A stretch of DNA of 64,000 bases from Anastatus disparis (GCA_017163975.1 JAFFSR010000244.1:310001-374000); one strand, 5' to 3'; positions 21,758-35,523 are shown, numbered from the stretch's first letter. Notes: a model not told the origin generated them from the sequence alone. Numbers and translations are program-made.

Positions 21758-24262
21758 ATGGAAGATTTCACTGAAATGTTTCGAAATCTTCCACTAAAAT
21801 ATTTCAATGGAACCTTCCATGCCGATTTTAGTGAGCCTTCACATAATATTTCGAAATATTTCACTTACATCTTCCAGAAATATTTATGGAATACTTCAAA
21901 GAAACGTTGAAAAACTTTTTCGAAATATTCCATTAAATATTCACGAAAGATTTCTAAAATATATTATGAAATATTACATGTAGAATTTATCAAATATTCC
22001 AATGGAATAATTCATGAAACATTCCAGCAAGGTTCCATAAACATTTCGAGGAAAGATTCCAAAGAACATGAAAATCGTAAAGCCGAATATTACATAGATC
22101 TTCCAGACATATTCCACAAAATATTTCATAGCAAGATTCAGGTAATCCACCAGTGAAATATTTCATGAAGATTATAAAAAACTTTAAGATCATACTGCGG
22201 AATATTACATGTATCTTGCAGAAATACCCCACGGAATATTTTACAAAACGGTTTAAGTGATCTCCCAGTGAAAAATTCCACGTAATATTTTACAGAAAGA
22301 TTTCAGTAAACTTCCACTGGCATATTTCATAAAAGATTTCAGGAAGATTCCATAAACATTTCGCTGAAAGATTCAGAAAAACTTAAAAATTTTACAGCGG
22401 AATATTACATAAATCTCTCAAAAATGATCAACGAAATATTTTACGGAAAGATTTAAGTAATCTTTCAGTAGAATATTTCATGAAAGATTTGAAAAAGATT
22501 CCATAAATATTTTGCTAGAAAATTCCAAAAAACTTTAAAATTATACAGCGGAATATTATATAAATCTTCCAGAAATATCACACGAAATATTTTACAGTAT
22601 AATTTAAGTAATCTATCAAAAATATTTCACGGAATATTTCACAGGTAGTTTTAAGTAATCCTCCAGTGGAATAATTCATGAAAAATTTTAGGAAGATCCA
22701 ATAAGTATTTAGCTGGAAGATTCCAAAAAACAATATCATACAACGTAATATTACATAGATCTTCCAGAATTATTACACGGAATATTTCTAAAAAATATTT
22801 AAGTGATCCTCCAGTGAAATATTTCATAAAAGATTTCAGGAAAATTTCATAAGCACTTCGCTGGAAGATTCCAAAAAACATTAAAATCGTACAGCGGAAT
22901 ATTACAAAAAACTTCCAGAAATATTCCACGGAACAGAAATCCTCCAATGGAATATTTCATAAAAGATTTCAGGAAGATTTCATAAACATTTCGCTGGTAG
23001 ATTCCAAAAAACTTTCAAATTGTAAAGCGGAATATTACATAAATCTTGCAGAAATGATCCACGAAATATTTTACAGAAAGATTCAAATAATCTTTCAGTG
23101 AAATATTTCATGAAAGATTTTAGGAAGATTTCATAAATATTTCGTTGGAAGATTCCGAAAAACTTTAAAATCGTACAGCGGAATATTACATAAATCTTCC
23201 GGTAATGAAACACTTCACAGAAAGATTTAAATAATCTTCCAGTGGAATATTATATGAAAGATTCTAGAAGATTTTTATAAAGTTTTCGTTGGATTGTTGC
23301 GTGGAATGTTACGGGAGATTTTAAGTAACGTCAATAGGAGGATGTTCGATAAATGAGAGTTTTTTCCCCAAGTGGTTGGACAATACCTTTCTTACTGTAT
23401 AAGCGAAAGGGTCGGCGCTTTGTTGTGTACAGTCGAAGTGAATATGTGAATGCGATTTTATAACTAAATGTCAATGTTTACGTATGCGTATATGTATTGA
23501 TGTATGAGTATAATGTGTTATTATATAATGTATATACTATCTCCTCACAGCATTTTAAAACCTTCCATGAAATATGCCAGAAATATTTCGTAGTAGATCT
23601 GAAATTCTGTCATCGAAATTTTCCAAAAATCTTCCAGGAACATTTCATGAAAGATGAGAGATTACCCAAACCTTACATTGAAATATTCTTGAAATCTTTC
23701 AAGAATATTTCATGGAATATCCCAATGTAAAAAGAATTAAGGACATACGAATATTAGAGAAATATTTTATGGAAGACTTCTGAAATATTCCAAATCTTTT
23801 GTGCTAATATTCTACGAATTTTCCCTGAATATTCCATAGATTTTTAAAATCAAAATACGATAGAATTCTAAAATCTAATTTCTAATATTTTCTAACATTT
23901 CATGAAAGATTCTTAAAATTTTCCATGTATATTCCATGAAAGATTTATAAAATGTTATAAATCTTCCGTTTTGATATTCCGGAAATCTTCCATAAATGTT
24001 CCAACGGAATACTTCATGAAATATTCCTTCAAGATTCCTGAAATGTTTCAATGAAAAATCTGAAATGACCACAATCTATTAATGAAATATTCTAGGAATC
24101 TTCCAACAATATTCCATGGAATATTCTAATGTAAGAAGAATCAAGAACATACAAATATTACAGGAATATTCCGTGAAAGATTTCAAATCTTCCACGGAAA
24201 ATATTTCAAATTTTCCGTATAAATACTTCAGAAAGCTTCCATAAATATTCCATGCTGTATGA
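21758..24262. repeat. Degenerate satellite, ~150-bp higher unit of short subrepeats
   Basis: The landmark TTTCGCTGG(A)AGATTCC recurs near 22359, 22511, 22708, 22856, 22989 and 23140, mostly 133-152 bp apart. Each unit is built from 20-30-bp variants of GGAATATTTCATGAAAGATT. A non-repeat interruption lies at about 23335-23555 (GTCGGCGCTTTGTTGTGTAC). The recurring minus-strand peptides (EIF, HELFHW) are by-products of the repeat. Confidence 0.85.
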
Positions 24263-25393
24263 GAGGTGATCAAAATATGCTAATTAAATAGTGTGCAAGT
24301 TTATCATGTATTACATGCTAAAAATTTTTATTTTAATAATCATAGCGTTGAAATTTATTTTAATGAAAATGTTATTCGATTGACATTTTCAGTTAAGTTT
24401 TAATACAAATATAACTATATTTAAAAAGTTGCTTCTCATCAATAAAAAATATTTAAATTGTTTAAACAATAATTCTTTATCAATGCAAAGAATTCATTCA
24501 TAAATTATAATATCAATGATACGGAAATGGAAAAAAAACAAATATTAAATTGAATATAATATAACCTTACTTGTGATAAATAAACTTTGTAATATTTATA
24601 ATTCATGAAGAATTTACATTTGATGCAAATAGAATTGTTGGGTAATTGCAAATTGTCGATTTATTATTTTGAAAGATTCGAATTTTAAAGTAACTAAAAT
24701 ATTTTATTTTAATCTTATAATTGCGTATTTTAATTCAGTATTTCGTATGTATAAAATATATATTTGAAGATATTATAATTAGAAATAAACACGAAATTTG
24801 TTTTAAGGCATGTTTCAAGTAGAAAGGTTATTTTTAATTTCATCGATCAAATTCATAATCGTATATTAACTAATCATTAGTAACTCGTTTACACGTTTTA
24901 AAATTTTGTTATCAGATGTCCACTGAATTCAATATCCAAACGATACTCACGGTCACCTATGAAGTCAAGCTTAACTTCCGACTTTTGTAAATTGTGCCTT
25001 ACAATTTACATACGATTTAGGACATTCTTTACTTTTTTTCCTAAGGTGAAAAATATACTATCTAAAGAGAAATATTTTTGGAAACGAAACTTAAGTTTTT
25101 TATTTTTTTTAATGCTCCTGGTTCCATTCCATTACTTTATATTATTTAGTTTAACTGATTTTTAGTATTAAGTTAATCTATGTTTAAAATTTATTTTTTA
25201 TTGTTGTTTTTGCTACTTTTATTTCAAATATTACACTTCATATGTTAGCTGTTTATTGAAAATTGGTGAAGTTAATTATATAGATGAAATCGAACAGAAC
25301 TACATGACATTCCATATATGACATATTTAAACTTAGCCTTATATTGTATGTGTAATAAACTTAAGCTTTTCTTTAATATTTGTTTACATATAC
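24263..25393. other. AT-rich non-coding DNA
   Basis: No gene, hairpin or long repeat is evident. The open frame at 24959-25165 is phenylalanine-rich and has no recognisable domain. Confidence 0.5.
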
Positions 25394-25663
25394 AATAACG
25401 TATATTTTTTTTATTTTTATTTACGCCTATTCAAACTTATAAAGGTTTATACGGCCTTATAAAAAATATACATAAATTGTCACCTAAAATACAAATTAAG
25501 AGTTTAACAATGGATTTTACAATGAGATATTACAATTATTTAAAAACTTTATAATCAAGGAGATAACACTAGTGTTCAGTTCTTTTAGTATTTTAAATAA
25601 TTCACTTTTGTCACTTTTAATACTAATCCCGTAACTAAGAAGTTCGTGTACCAGAACGGTCCT

Positions 25664-28600
25664 TTAAGAATTGTGTATAGAGCATTCCCATAAGAGATGA
25701 TCTGCGTCCTGTAAGAAGTGCCCACACTCACAATCTAAGGAGGTAATAAAACCTTTCCTGGCAAGGGAGGCTGCAGCGTTGTGGTGATCGGCTCTTAATC
25801 GATTGAAAGTGACTATTGACCTTCTAGTTAAATTTTTGCGTTTAAACCATGGATTTTTTTGTTCTTTGTAGAAATGTTTGAAATAGTTTACGCCTTTATA
25901 ACTTCCTGTTTCTTGTAAAGACTTGTTAGTATTCTCTTGAGCTAGAATTTTCCATCCTAATTTAAAACCTGAAAAAGAAATCATATGATGTTCTGGAGGA
26001 CTGTTGGTAGCTCCTTTGGCATAACGATCTGCCATTTCGTTACCATGTATGCCTATATGAGAAGGTACCCAAACAAACTGAAGAGGTCGGTTGGTGTTGC
26101 TTTTGCATGTTATTTGCCAGATTAGATTTTTGGCTCCTGCAATTAGTGGATGTCTAAGGGTGCTCAGCTTAATGCTTTGAAGAGCCTGTAAAATACTAAG
26201 TGAATCAGATAAGCTAATGTGTTTTTATCACTATGTTTGATCGCCAATTTCAATACAGAAATTATTGCCAGAGCTTCAGCAGTGTATATAGAGCAGTGTT
26301 TTTTTATATTTAGAGTGTTGACAATCTTAAGATTCTCAGTAACACATGCAACTCTAACAGAGGGGGCATCTTCTATCCTGCTGCCATCGGTAAAATAGTG
26401 GACTATATTCTCCTCAGCAAAGTCCTGATCAAAAAGTAATCCAGGGTTTTTGGATTTACGCAAAGTTTTATCTAAATTGTAATCGATTTGAGGCTGATGG
26501 CATAAAGCTTTATAGTAGTGTGAATAAGTGTTATCAAAACTAAAAAAATATACTAATATACTAAATGTATATAGTATATTTTTGGTGAGAGCTGAAGCTT
26601 TAACAACACATTCAGTGATAATCCTCTTCCTCTTAAGCTTATTTTTCTTATGCTTATTATAAAATGTTTTAATTAGTTTATGAATGGAATTGGAAACATT
26701 GGAGAAAGCTTTGGTGATGTAATTACAACCCAAGAATAGAGCTCTGTCTCTGATGGTAGTAACTTTGGCTTCTGCCAGGATTACATTTTTAGGTGTAGAA
26801 ATTCTATATCCCATAACTGTTCTTAGTATAGAGTACTGTAAACTTTCAATTTTCTGAGCCAGTGGTTTGGTTTTGGGATAATAGATAAAAATACCGTAGT
26901 CAATTATTGAACGTACTAAGCTTTTGTACAAAGTAATCATTGTATCAGGATGAGAACCCCACCATGTGCCGCAGATAAATTTGAGGATTTTATGCGCATT
27001 TTGACATCTTATGGCTACGTTGTTTATATGCTGCTTAAAGGTCAGTTCATAGTCAAATGTGACACCTAGAAATTTAGTATATTCTATGGATTTAATTTTG
27101 TGGTCATTGATGAAGATCGAGGTATTACCTGGAGTGATCTTTTTTTTATTAAAATGTATAAGCTTAGTTTTATTCGGGCTTAAAATTAGACTGAGCTTCA
27201 GAAGGTCTTGACTCCTTTTTCAAGCAAACTTTTACTTCTAGATGCGGGCAAGATGTTCGTGTACAAGGCTATGTCGTCAGCAAACTGGGATACCTGAACA
27301 AATTTTGAAAGACCATCCGCTATGTTAGCAGCATAGATGAGATACAAAAGCGGGCTCAATACCCCACCTTGCGGTATTTCTTCATAGGACAACCTGGGAT
27401 TATCAGGATTGTATTCTGAGAAGAATGATCTCTGAAATGTAAGATGTTGCACGAATCTGACAACCAAATATGGACAGCCGATCTCTTGAAGTCTCCTAAG
27501 CAGGATTTTAGGATCGACGTTATCAAAAGCCCCTTGAACGTCCAAGAAGACAGATAGCATACTTTTGTTTTTAGGGAAACCATCTTCAATGTATAGGATC
27601 AGGTTCGTGAGATTGTCACTACAAGAGCGTCCCTTTCTAAAGCCTGAGTTGGAGATGGGCAAAATAAAATGATGCTCACAATACCATTGTAGTCTATTTT
27701 TTACCATTAGTTCGCATAGCTGACAAACATAACTAGATTGGTCTAAGCCCGACACCATCAGGCTTTCTGATGAAGTGCACATAGGATTCCTGCCAGCTAC
27801 TAGGGTATACCCCGGTTGAGTGCATCTGGTTGTAAATATCTAACAGCTCCAGCTTATATTTTATTGGAAGGTTGAGCATGGTATAATAATCAATACCATC
27901 AAGACCACAACCCGAATGAATATTTCTAGACTGAACAGCATCGTTAAATTCTTTAAAATCGAAAGGAGCGTCAAAAAAGATGTCTGTGTCATTTGAAAGA
28001 CTTGAAAAACAGTTTATCGTTACATCAGGAATCGCGTGTGGAGCAATTTTTTTTAGCAGAGATTGCGCTTGAGAATCGATCAATGATTTGTCGTGATTGG
28101 GAGTAGTGACTTTGACCCATTTGTTTTTGAATATTTTCATTTTATTCCATACATATGAAGTATTTGTTCTGTAGTATATGGTTTCAGCAAATGTCTTATA
28201 ACAGTCCCTTTTCTTTTTTATAAATGTTTTGCGAAGAATCTTGTCTGCTTCAATGTATTTCATGTGATCATGTGGTAATCCAGAATGTTCCTATTTCTCG
28301 TAGTTGGCTTTACGTATTCTTCTCAGTTTGTCGCACTCACTATCCCACCAAGGAACAGGGTTTCGATATAAAGTATCATGTATTTTTGTTTTTTTATTTG
28401 GAGTATTGCTAATCACCGCATCTTTAATCTGGTGAATCAAGAAGTCATATTTGTCTAAAGTTGAAGAGTTGAGGTAGGTATGTTCGAAGAACTTGTGATA
28501 TGCTTTATCCAGAGTATTATTGACTTCTGTCCAATTTGTTTTCTTAGAATGAAATTTATGTGATTTTCTACGGTACAAAGTTTTTTCGAAATTAACTGTT

Positions 28601-29276
28601 AAATTAACTGGGAGGTGATCCGACCCGTGTAGATCGTCAAGAACTTGATAATGTATATGTTCAGCCATATTGTTGGATGAAATGACAAGATCAATATTAG
28701 ATTTTTCTTTCTAGCTACATCAATATGAGTGTGAGATTCAACATTATGAAGTATGAGCTTTTGGGAATCCAACACGTCCAAAAGTATATTACCATTTTTA
28801 TCATTATGGTCACAATTCCAGTTTATATAGTGAGAGTTAAAATCTCCTACTATAATACAAGGTTCTTGACTAATACATTGGTTATTTAAAATGTCATACC
28901 AACCCTCCTTGGCAGGATGAATGTGAGGAGGCTTGTAACAGGCTACAAGATTGAAGCTGCGTGTATTAGAAAGGATCTTAATACCTCCCAACTCAAGGCC
29001 AGGATCAGGGGCGAAAATGTTTAAAATTTTAAAATCAGTATTGGCTTTAACTAAAAATACAATTCCTCCTCCAATACCCCGCGCATCAGGCCGGTCAATT
29101 CTATGAATATTATATCCCGAAAAACAAAAGCTATGTTTAGAATTTAGCCAGGATTCTACTCCTACAATGACATCGTATTCTTGACTAATTTTTTCAAATT
29201 TAGTTTTCCTGGCAAGAAAGCTCCTCATGTTCCAATATAAAATATTTAATTTGTTGTAGTTTTGACTTATATGCAT
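25664..29276 (-). pseudogene. LINE ORF2: endonuclease, reverse transcriptase, RNase H
   Basis: Endonuclease (29276 to about 28600) shows LYWNMRSF, VGVESWL, IVGDFNSH and, after a frame change, GSDHLPVNL: the Asn, Glu, Asp and His positions of APE-type nucleases. RT (28263 to about 26750) shows SGCGLDGIDY, FRKGRSCSDN, FLDVQGAFD, QGGVLSPLLY and the catalytic QFADDIALY. RNase H follows with YFTDGSR, TAEALAI and, after frameshifts, VPSHIGIHGNEMADRY. A C-terminal C-x-C...H...C cluster (CECGHFLQDADHLLWEC) closes the protein. At least five frame changes or stops occur, including TAG at 28291, so no full-length protein can be made. Confidence 0.9.
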
Positions 29277-29736
29277 TTTGTTATTAATTTAATATATATA
29301 TAATTTTTCTAAACTAATGACTATGAAAGATCAAGTTTTTCACACCCTTTATTCAATTTCTTAATAAGTTATTTGAGCCTATTTTTTAACTTAGAATCAA
29401 GTATTTTTGCTTCTATTACCGTAAGCGTATCGATAAGAGAGACGGTATTAGAGGTAAATTTCTTGCTAATGGATAAAACATTTTTTTGGTATTTGACCTG
29501 GCTTAGAAGGTTTTTAAATTGTTCAAAGGTCAAAATATTCTGAAAACTTTCATGATTAAAAATCGATTTGATAGGCGCAAGAGCAGCTTCTACTTCCTCT
29601 TCAGTATCATCTGATTCACTACCCAGAGTGTTATCTTCGCTGTTTTGTGAATCTTCAACGGTTTTCATCTTCTTATGCGTGTGTCTGATTTTATTGTACA
29701 TTTTAGGAGCTGGTTGTTTAAAGCTAGCGTTAGCAT

Positions 29737-30088
29737 CAGGGTTGGTTTCTGAAAGGCTCTACGCTCGTAGTTTATGACTGAAGGACACATGGTGCCACGT
29801 GGTGGTTTGATGAGAAAATTACATCATGAATGTGATACGATTTAAAAATTTTCATGATTTTACAAAAAATGAATAAATAAAAACATAAATAAATGTTAAA
29901 CATATAATATATTTTGTTTATCAAAAACTTAATTATAAATCATTTATTAACTCTTAATTTAATAAAATTATGAACATTTTTAAATAGTATTATATTTGCG
30001 CTGTAGTTCTCTCCCCAAGCCACCACGAGGCGCTGTGTGTCTTTTAGTCATGAACTATGAGCGTTGAGCCCTTCAGAAACCAACCCTG
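29737..30088. mobile_element. hAT-type MITE with 8-bp target duplication
   Basis: TIRs of about 50 bp begin CAGGGTTGGTTTCTGAAAGG (left) and match the reverse complement of the right end. The 8-bp duplication GTTAGCAT flanks it (29729-29736 and 30089-30096). CAGGG ends plus an 8-bp target fit the hAT superfamily. AT-rich centre, no coding sequence. It interrupts LINE ORF1. Confidence 0.9.
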
Positions 30089-30463
30089 GTTAGCATGGAC
30101 TTCGATAACTTCAGATGCATCATTTTCCCCCGAACTAGCTCTGAAGAAGGTGGTAAGTGCCCTTTTAAAATTTGTTTCGTATTCCATGGCTTCGTCCTGT
30201 GACGTAACGAAAGGCTGAGTAGGTTGAGTTCCGTATTCTATATTTTAAGAGTTGGATTTCTCAATATTAAGAGCGGTACAATATTTAGCAATATGTCCGA
30301 ATTCTTCGCATATATGGCACTTGATATCTTCAGCGCCAATGAAGATCCAATAATTTATGTTTTCAAAACAAATTTTGATTTTGTTAGGCATCTTTTTCAC
30401 GTCCTCTTCTCTAACGTAGAATTGCCCATGATGAGACAATATATGTTTTCTTGAATCGTTTAA

Positions 30464-30860
30464 GGGGTGTCCTCATACCGGCACAGAGATCTACCTTATC
30501 TACATTTGAATTATGCATTTTAATAAAAATTTAACTATTTTTGACTAAAATTCATAGAAGAGGCACATTCTTAACATTATTAAGAATTTATTGCAACGTT
30601 AAAAGGCACAATAACAGTGAAAATAAAGACAAAAACTGCATAATACGATTATTTATAACTACATTGAAAAGTTAATCGTATTAAGCAGTTTTCGCCTTTA
30701 TTTTTACCCTTATATTGTCTTTTAACGTTGCAATAAATTCTTTGGCATGTTAAGAATGTGCCTCTCCTACGAATTTCAATCATGAATAGTTGAATTTTTA
30801 TTAAAATTTATAATTCAAATGTAGATAAGGTAGAACTCTATGTCGGTATGAGGATTCCCC
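30464..30860. mobile_element. Foldback MITE with TTAA target in LINE ORF1
   Basis: Inverted arms of about 180 bp; ends GGGGTGTCCTCATACCG and CGGTATGAGGATTCCCC; TTAA at 30460-30463 and 30861-30864. The arms share TAATCGTATTA...AGCAGTTTT and GCAACGTTAAAAG. Non-coding. Confidence 0.87.
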
Positions 30861-31718
30861 TTAACATTAAACATCTGATGTTGGAAATACCATTTCTTGT
30901 GTTTATCTTTAGATTCTTAGGTGTGTCAATAATTATATCGTTGGAAATTCAAGGTAGAATATTTGAAATAACTATTCTTTTGTATTTGTAAACAATGCTG
31001 TTAGGATTATGAGGCGAGAATTCCAGAGCTGCTCCGCCTACTTCTATTTTCTTAATTTTGGCATTATTTAAAAACTTTTTCACGTTATCCTCTGAATTTA
31101 GAGTAAAACACATTCTGTTTTCCGAAATTTTAGAAAAAGCTATGAGGTTTTTAATATCCATAATTTTTTCAAATTGGTCCATATACTGATCGTTGTTAAG
31201 GCCCTCTATTGAGTCTAAAATAATTGATTGACTAAAGGTAGGCAGGGATCTTCTATAAAATGTGTTCACGTAGGTTAACTTTTTAGTTTGGCTAGATGCA
31301 CTATTTACCTCTTGACTCATATTTTTTTTATCAAGTGAATTATCCTTAACAAGTATCCGTGCTTGCGAGTCTATAGCTACACTCTCGCTTTCGAGAGCCG
31401 AAGCGTCGCCACGCAAAATGCTATCTAAACTAACGTTGTTCGCAACATTTACACTTGCAGGTGCATTATTGCCGACATCGACAACCGAAGCACCAGTAAC
31501 AACACCATCATCACTCATAAAAAGAGTTTCCAAAATGCTTATGGGCTTCAGCTAGCCGCAAAGGCTGCCTGTGAGAGCACAATTGAACGTATAAGAACAC
31601 TGGTTATCAGTATAGAACGTGAGACTTTCAAAATAAACAAACACGCTCGTGCCTGGGCCCACGAATCCAACACATCTGATCGGCTCGGCGTCTTATACGC
31701 GACTGAATAACGTATATT

Positions 31719-33184
31719 AAAATTCAATATTCGAAAGTTAATTTACTCTTCAGTGAATTTTAAATATTATTGTAATTAAAATATATATTTCTACGAATCT
31801 CCGGTTCTTCAAATTCGTGCATTTTTCAGGTATGTGCTTCGAGCATATAAGGCAGCATGTGTTATGGAAAAGTGGTAGCTATTTTAACAATGATGACAGA
31901 AAGAAAGAAAATAACTACTTACATACTGTCTCTCTGGTACAGCGCTTACGGGAGTGTTACGCGAAAGAGATAGGATGTAAGTTAATATTTTCGTTCTCTC
32001 TACCTAAAGTTGCCACCACTTTTTAACACGGCATGCTTCCTTCATAGTATATATGCTCTAAGGGTATGTGTAATTTTTCTTGCAATAAGATTTGCCTTTT
32101 CTATTTGTTCCTATATAATTAGTAGTTATTATATATTAAAGTGAAACTACCTTTTTCTACAGTTCTTGGCTCATACGGATCTGCGCATTTTTTCGCAATA
32201 AGAATAGCAATTTTTATTGGGTCCTATATAATGAGTAGTTATCATTTACAAGCACTTTCTTCGGGCCTCATTTTCGGGTCTTATTTTGTCTTTAGTATAT
32301 GTATTTCTCTCTTTATATATGTTTCACTATATTTTGATTTATTATCTTTTTTTCACCCTCTATTCTTTCTTCCTTTATTTTTCTTTTACCCCCTCTGTCT
32401 TCAGCTACCCTTCTTAATTTTTTCTTTCCTTGAAAAGTATAGACTTCTATTTTTAACTTTTAGCTAACTTTTATACAACTTTCAGCTATTTTTCAGCCAA
32501 CTTTTAGCTAACCTGCAGCTTCTATTTTAACAAAATTTCAGCTAAATTTCAGCTATATTATAGCTAACTGGGGCTACAATTGAATCTTATACGCGGCGGC
32601 AGCGTCGATAACGGTAGCGAAAACTTTTTATAATATAAGAAGATATAGATCTTTTTATATAATATAGTTAGAAAAAAAAATTAGTGTTCGACCCCCCATA
32701 TCTTACTCATAGAACTCTTATTTTCCATCCTTTTATTTAATAACACCCTTTTTCTACTTATCTTACACCTATTTTCCACCTTTTTTCAACTCTACATCCC
32801 ACCCAATAAAAATAACTGCTGATGCCCGAGTAAAGATACTTGAGTTCCAAGTTATACTCAATACTGAAATCACGTTTATGAATTCGAATCTTATAGACGA
32901 ACCTCAATCTTGTGAGTGCTGAATATTATCAAGTTCTGACCTTAATCTTGAATTTGCACTTGCACATTCAGAAAAAGGAAAATACCTAAAAATAATGTAC
33001 TAACTTGAGCTAGAAGTCAAAACAACATTACTAGTCGTTTTCCAATTGATAATCAGTACATAAATTAAGACAACCTATATAAATACATCTTTTAACGCGT
33101 CTTGTGCTAAAATTCTTTAGCATAGTACTGAATTTTTCCGTAATACGGAACTAAATTATCTTATACTAACATATTACCTATATA
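31719..33184. other. Non-coding stretch with repeat fragments
   Basis: About 32095-32260 matches 18131-18300. At 32450-32580 the text CAGCTA/TTTTAGCTAAC is repeated several times. About 32830-32900 (CTTGAG...ACTCAATACTG, TTATGAATTCGAA) resembles one arm of the hairpins near 58.1-58.6 kb. No gene. Confidence 0.5.
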
Positions 33185-33310
33185 ATACGCACTGCGACGC
33201 TGTCAAGTATGAAACTTCAATATAATTAATACTCAATAACAAAAATACCATTGAATTGTAAAACAATTTTTAGCAGTTGATAGGTATAATGTAAATCATA
33301 TATTTTATAA
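33185..33310. repeat. Dispersed repeat end, copy of 262-380
   Basis: GAAACTTCAATATAATTAAT and TATAATGTAAATCATATA are shared with 283-375. The upstream GC-rich part (GCACTGCGACGCTGTCAAGT) differs. Just downstream (33375-33435) is a four-unit run of TTTTTGYGTCAC. Confidence 0.6.
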
Positions 33311-35389
33311 CAATTTTAAATTACTAATACCCTCCTGAAAATAATCACGGAACTCATGATGCAATATTTTGCGCCCCTTTTTGTGTCACTTTTTGCGTCA
33401 CTTTTTATATCACTTTTCGTGTCGCTTTATCGAGCCAAATGTGTTGAAACTTTTTGCGCAACTTTTCCAAAAATATAAAATTAAATAAATTATAAATATT
33501 ATTTTTAATTTTATTTTACATAATTCAAAAGATGTTAAAATACCGAATTAAAAATATTTAGAGCATGATTTAATTGTCCACGTTTAAAGAATTAATTTGG
33601 AAAAAATCTCTGAAATAAATTGAAAATTCTTTATCTTAATTATTAAAGGAGTGTAAATAGTCCAATTAATAGAGCAAAGAAAAGGCTATTTTAGACATTA
33701 ATTAGGGGCTTAATGAAATCTATATAAAGTTGTTAAGAGCGATAAGAAAACATACCCTTTATAAAATGTAAACGAAAAAAAACGTTAGAAAATCTTCCAG
33801 GAGGCTGCAAAGTTGGTCCAAACAGCTTTTTCAATTCTCTGAAGCAACCTATGCATTTTAGCAGAAAAAGTAATTAATAAAAGTATTAAAGAATAAAAAA
33901 ACCTACAATTTAAGTACTGCGTTACGTTTACGGCCTAAGCCGAAGGTGAGGGTCGTAACGAGTTTCGTAAAAAAGTCTTTCCATACTAGTTGCGTAGTGT
34001 ATTTTTCGCCATGAGAACCAAAAAAGAATGGCGAAAAAATAATTTTTTAAATATTTTTGAACTTTCAAAAGGAAGCCTTCATAAATACGAACAGAAAGAA
34101 AAGTTGTAACAGACAATTGGTTAATTTGTTGCTGAGATATTCCCTATTATTTATCCCAACACGCATAATGTTTATTGCTATAATTTTTTTTTGGCTGAAC
34201 ATATTGACTTGCGTAAGGGCTTAAACTCTTCATAAGGGTTCAAATTTTCATATTTCGTTAAGAGCAAATGAGCAAATTGAATTGCAGTATTTTTTATAAC
34301 GCTTTAAAAAAGAGGGTGTTCTTTTTATAAATAAATGAAGCTGGGGCTTTATTTGTAACTTTTACGAATTTGCTATTTGAATATTCTTATAGCTCTTTTC
34401 GAAACGAAGATTTAAAAAAAAAAACTCTCTAAGGCTAATAGGGGCCGAGATAAGATTTTTTTTTTTAAATCACAGCCACTTTTTTTATAACAATTAAGAA
34501 ACGAATCAAGCATCATTTTTTAGTTGAAGACTTATATTTTAAAAATCTGTGATTAGATTTTTTAAAATGCGACTTTTTATTATTAAAACTAGAATAATAA
34601 CATACAAATAATAACCTCAAAGTCGGAGTCATGGTGGGGATGCTTATATTTGAGGAAAGTTAACGAAAGACCCCGTTCCAATAAAATTCGTAAAAATTAA
34701 CCGTATCTCCGTGAATAATCAACTGATTTTGATGTTTCTTTTTTTAATCTGGGGTACCTTGAAAAATTATTAATATTCGTGTGAATAGTTAAACGCAAAT
34801 GATTGTTGTGGCTCACTAAATCGATATTTTTAGACGTGTAACATCTCATTTTGAAGCTAAAAGAAAGAACTTTAAAATGAGATATTAGGAGTTCAATTAC
34901 GATCAATATTTATGAAATGCGCGCGGATTTACGTAAATGTTGTAATCGAACTTACCTTATTATTCCTCGCAATTATTAGATTTGGAATCTGGAGACAAGT
35001 TTAATTAAATTTATTAATATTTCTATATTTTAACTGATTATTATGATTAATTTTTAGTTTCAAGAAATAAATTAATTATTATTGATAATTGCAAAAATTT
35101 TAATAGTAATAATAAAATTTGTTATCTCGTTTTTTTTTACTTTTCTTTGTCTTTTATGCAAAAATATTTCATCATTAATTTCATCATTAAACATATTTTT
35201 ATATTCTTTCTAAAATTAAACTACTAAGATTTTAATGTAAAAAACATTTCTAAAATAACACAGAAAAAATCGATAAACAAAGGGTAATCAGAAAATTTAA
35301 ATTTGTATTTGAATAAACATTGAATTTTAGCAACAGCTTCTCATATATTGTATGGATTAAAGTTATTATTTTTAGCAATTGTAATGGGG

Positions 35390-35523
35390 GAAGTTATTCC
35401 AATGTCGAGGCAATCGAAATTGAAAACGACGCATGCGAAGAAAGCGATAATATAAATTGTAATATTTTTATAGAGGAAAATACAAGCGAGAAAACCGCAA
35501 AAAAAAGAAAAATTAATATTTAA
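35390..35523 (+). pseudogene. Possible terminal coding exon in the inverted-repeat loop
   Basis: After a TTATTTTTAG acceptor-like site at about 35365-35375, an open stretch reads SNVEAIEIENDACEESDN, then NIFIEENTSEK and a basic end KKRKINI before TAA, with AATAAA-type signals downstream (35521-35555). The acidic then basic composition looks coding. It sits where an autonomous parent of the element would keep its last exon. No family recognised. Confidence 0.35.

Larger units (their letters stand above)
29369..31533 (-). pseudogene. LINE ORF1 (Gag-like, CCHC), split by two MITEs
   Basis: The start is ATG at 31533 (METLFMSDDG). The N-terminal third is acidic and Ser/Asn-rich, then LTYVNTFYRRSLP and an RRM-like stretch (MDIKNLIAFSKISENRMCF). 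A stop falls near 30949. After the MITE at 30464-30860 the frame resumes with HHGQFYVREEDVKKMP, YWIFIGAEDIKC and the knuckle C-x2-C-x4-H-x4-C (CHICEEFGHIAKYC). After the hAT-type MITE at 29737-30088 it ends with an acidic stretch (SEDNTLGSESDDTEEE) and a helical tail. ORF1 proteins bind LINE RNA. Identity follows from the knuckle, position and the intact 13-bp duplication of the element. Confidence 0.82.
25407..31705 (-). mobile_element. Full-length I-like LINE with RNase H, inactivated
   Basis: ORF1 with CCHC knuckle, then ORF2 with APE-type endonuclease, RT and RNase H, read on the minus strand. The 5' end is CAGTCGCG at 31705 and the 3' end is an A-rich GTAAATAAAAATAAAAAAAA-like tail at 25407. 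A 13-bp duplication, AATAACGTATATT, flanks it (25394-25406 and 31706-31718). Without the two MITEs in ORF1 the element is about 5.5 kb, a normal length. RNase H plus a CCHC-containing ORF1 points to the I/Nimb group; the exact clade needs a tree. Multiple frameshifts break both ORFs. Confidence 0.92.

Noticed and set aside
21990..24273. Series of related short proteins (HELFHW, EIF)
   Set aside because: They follow the satellite units, have no shared start and are interrupted by stops at each unit.
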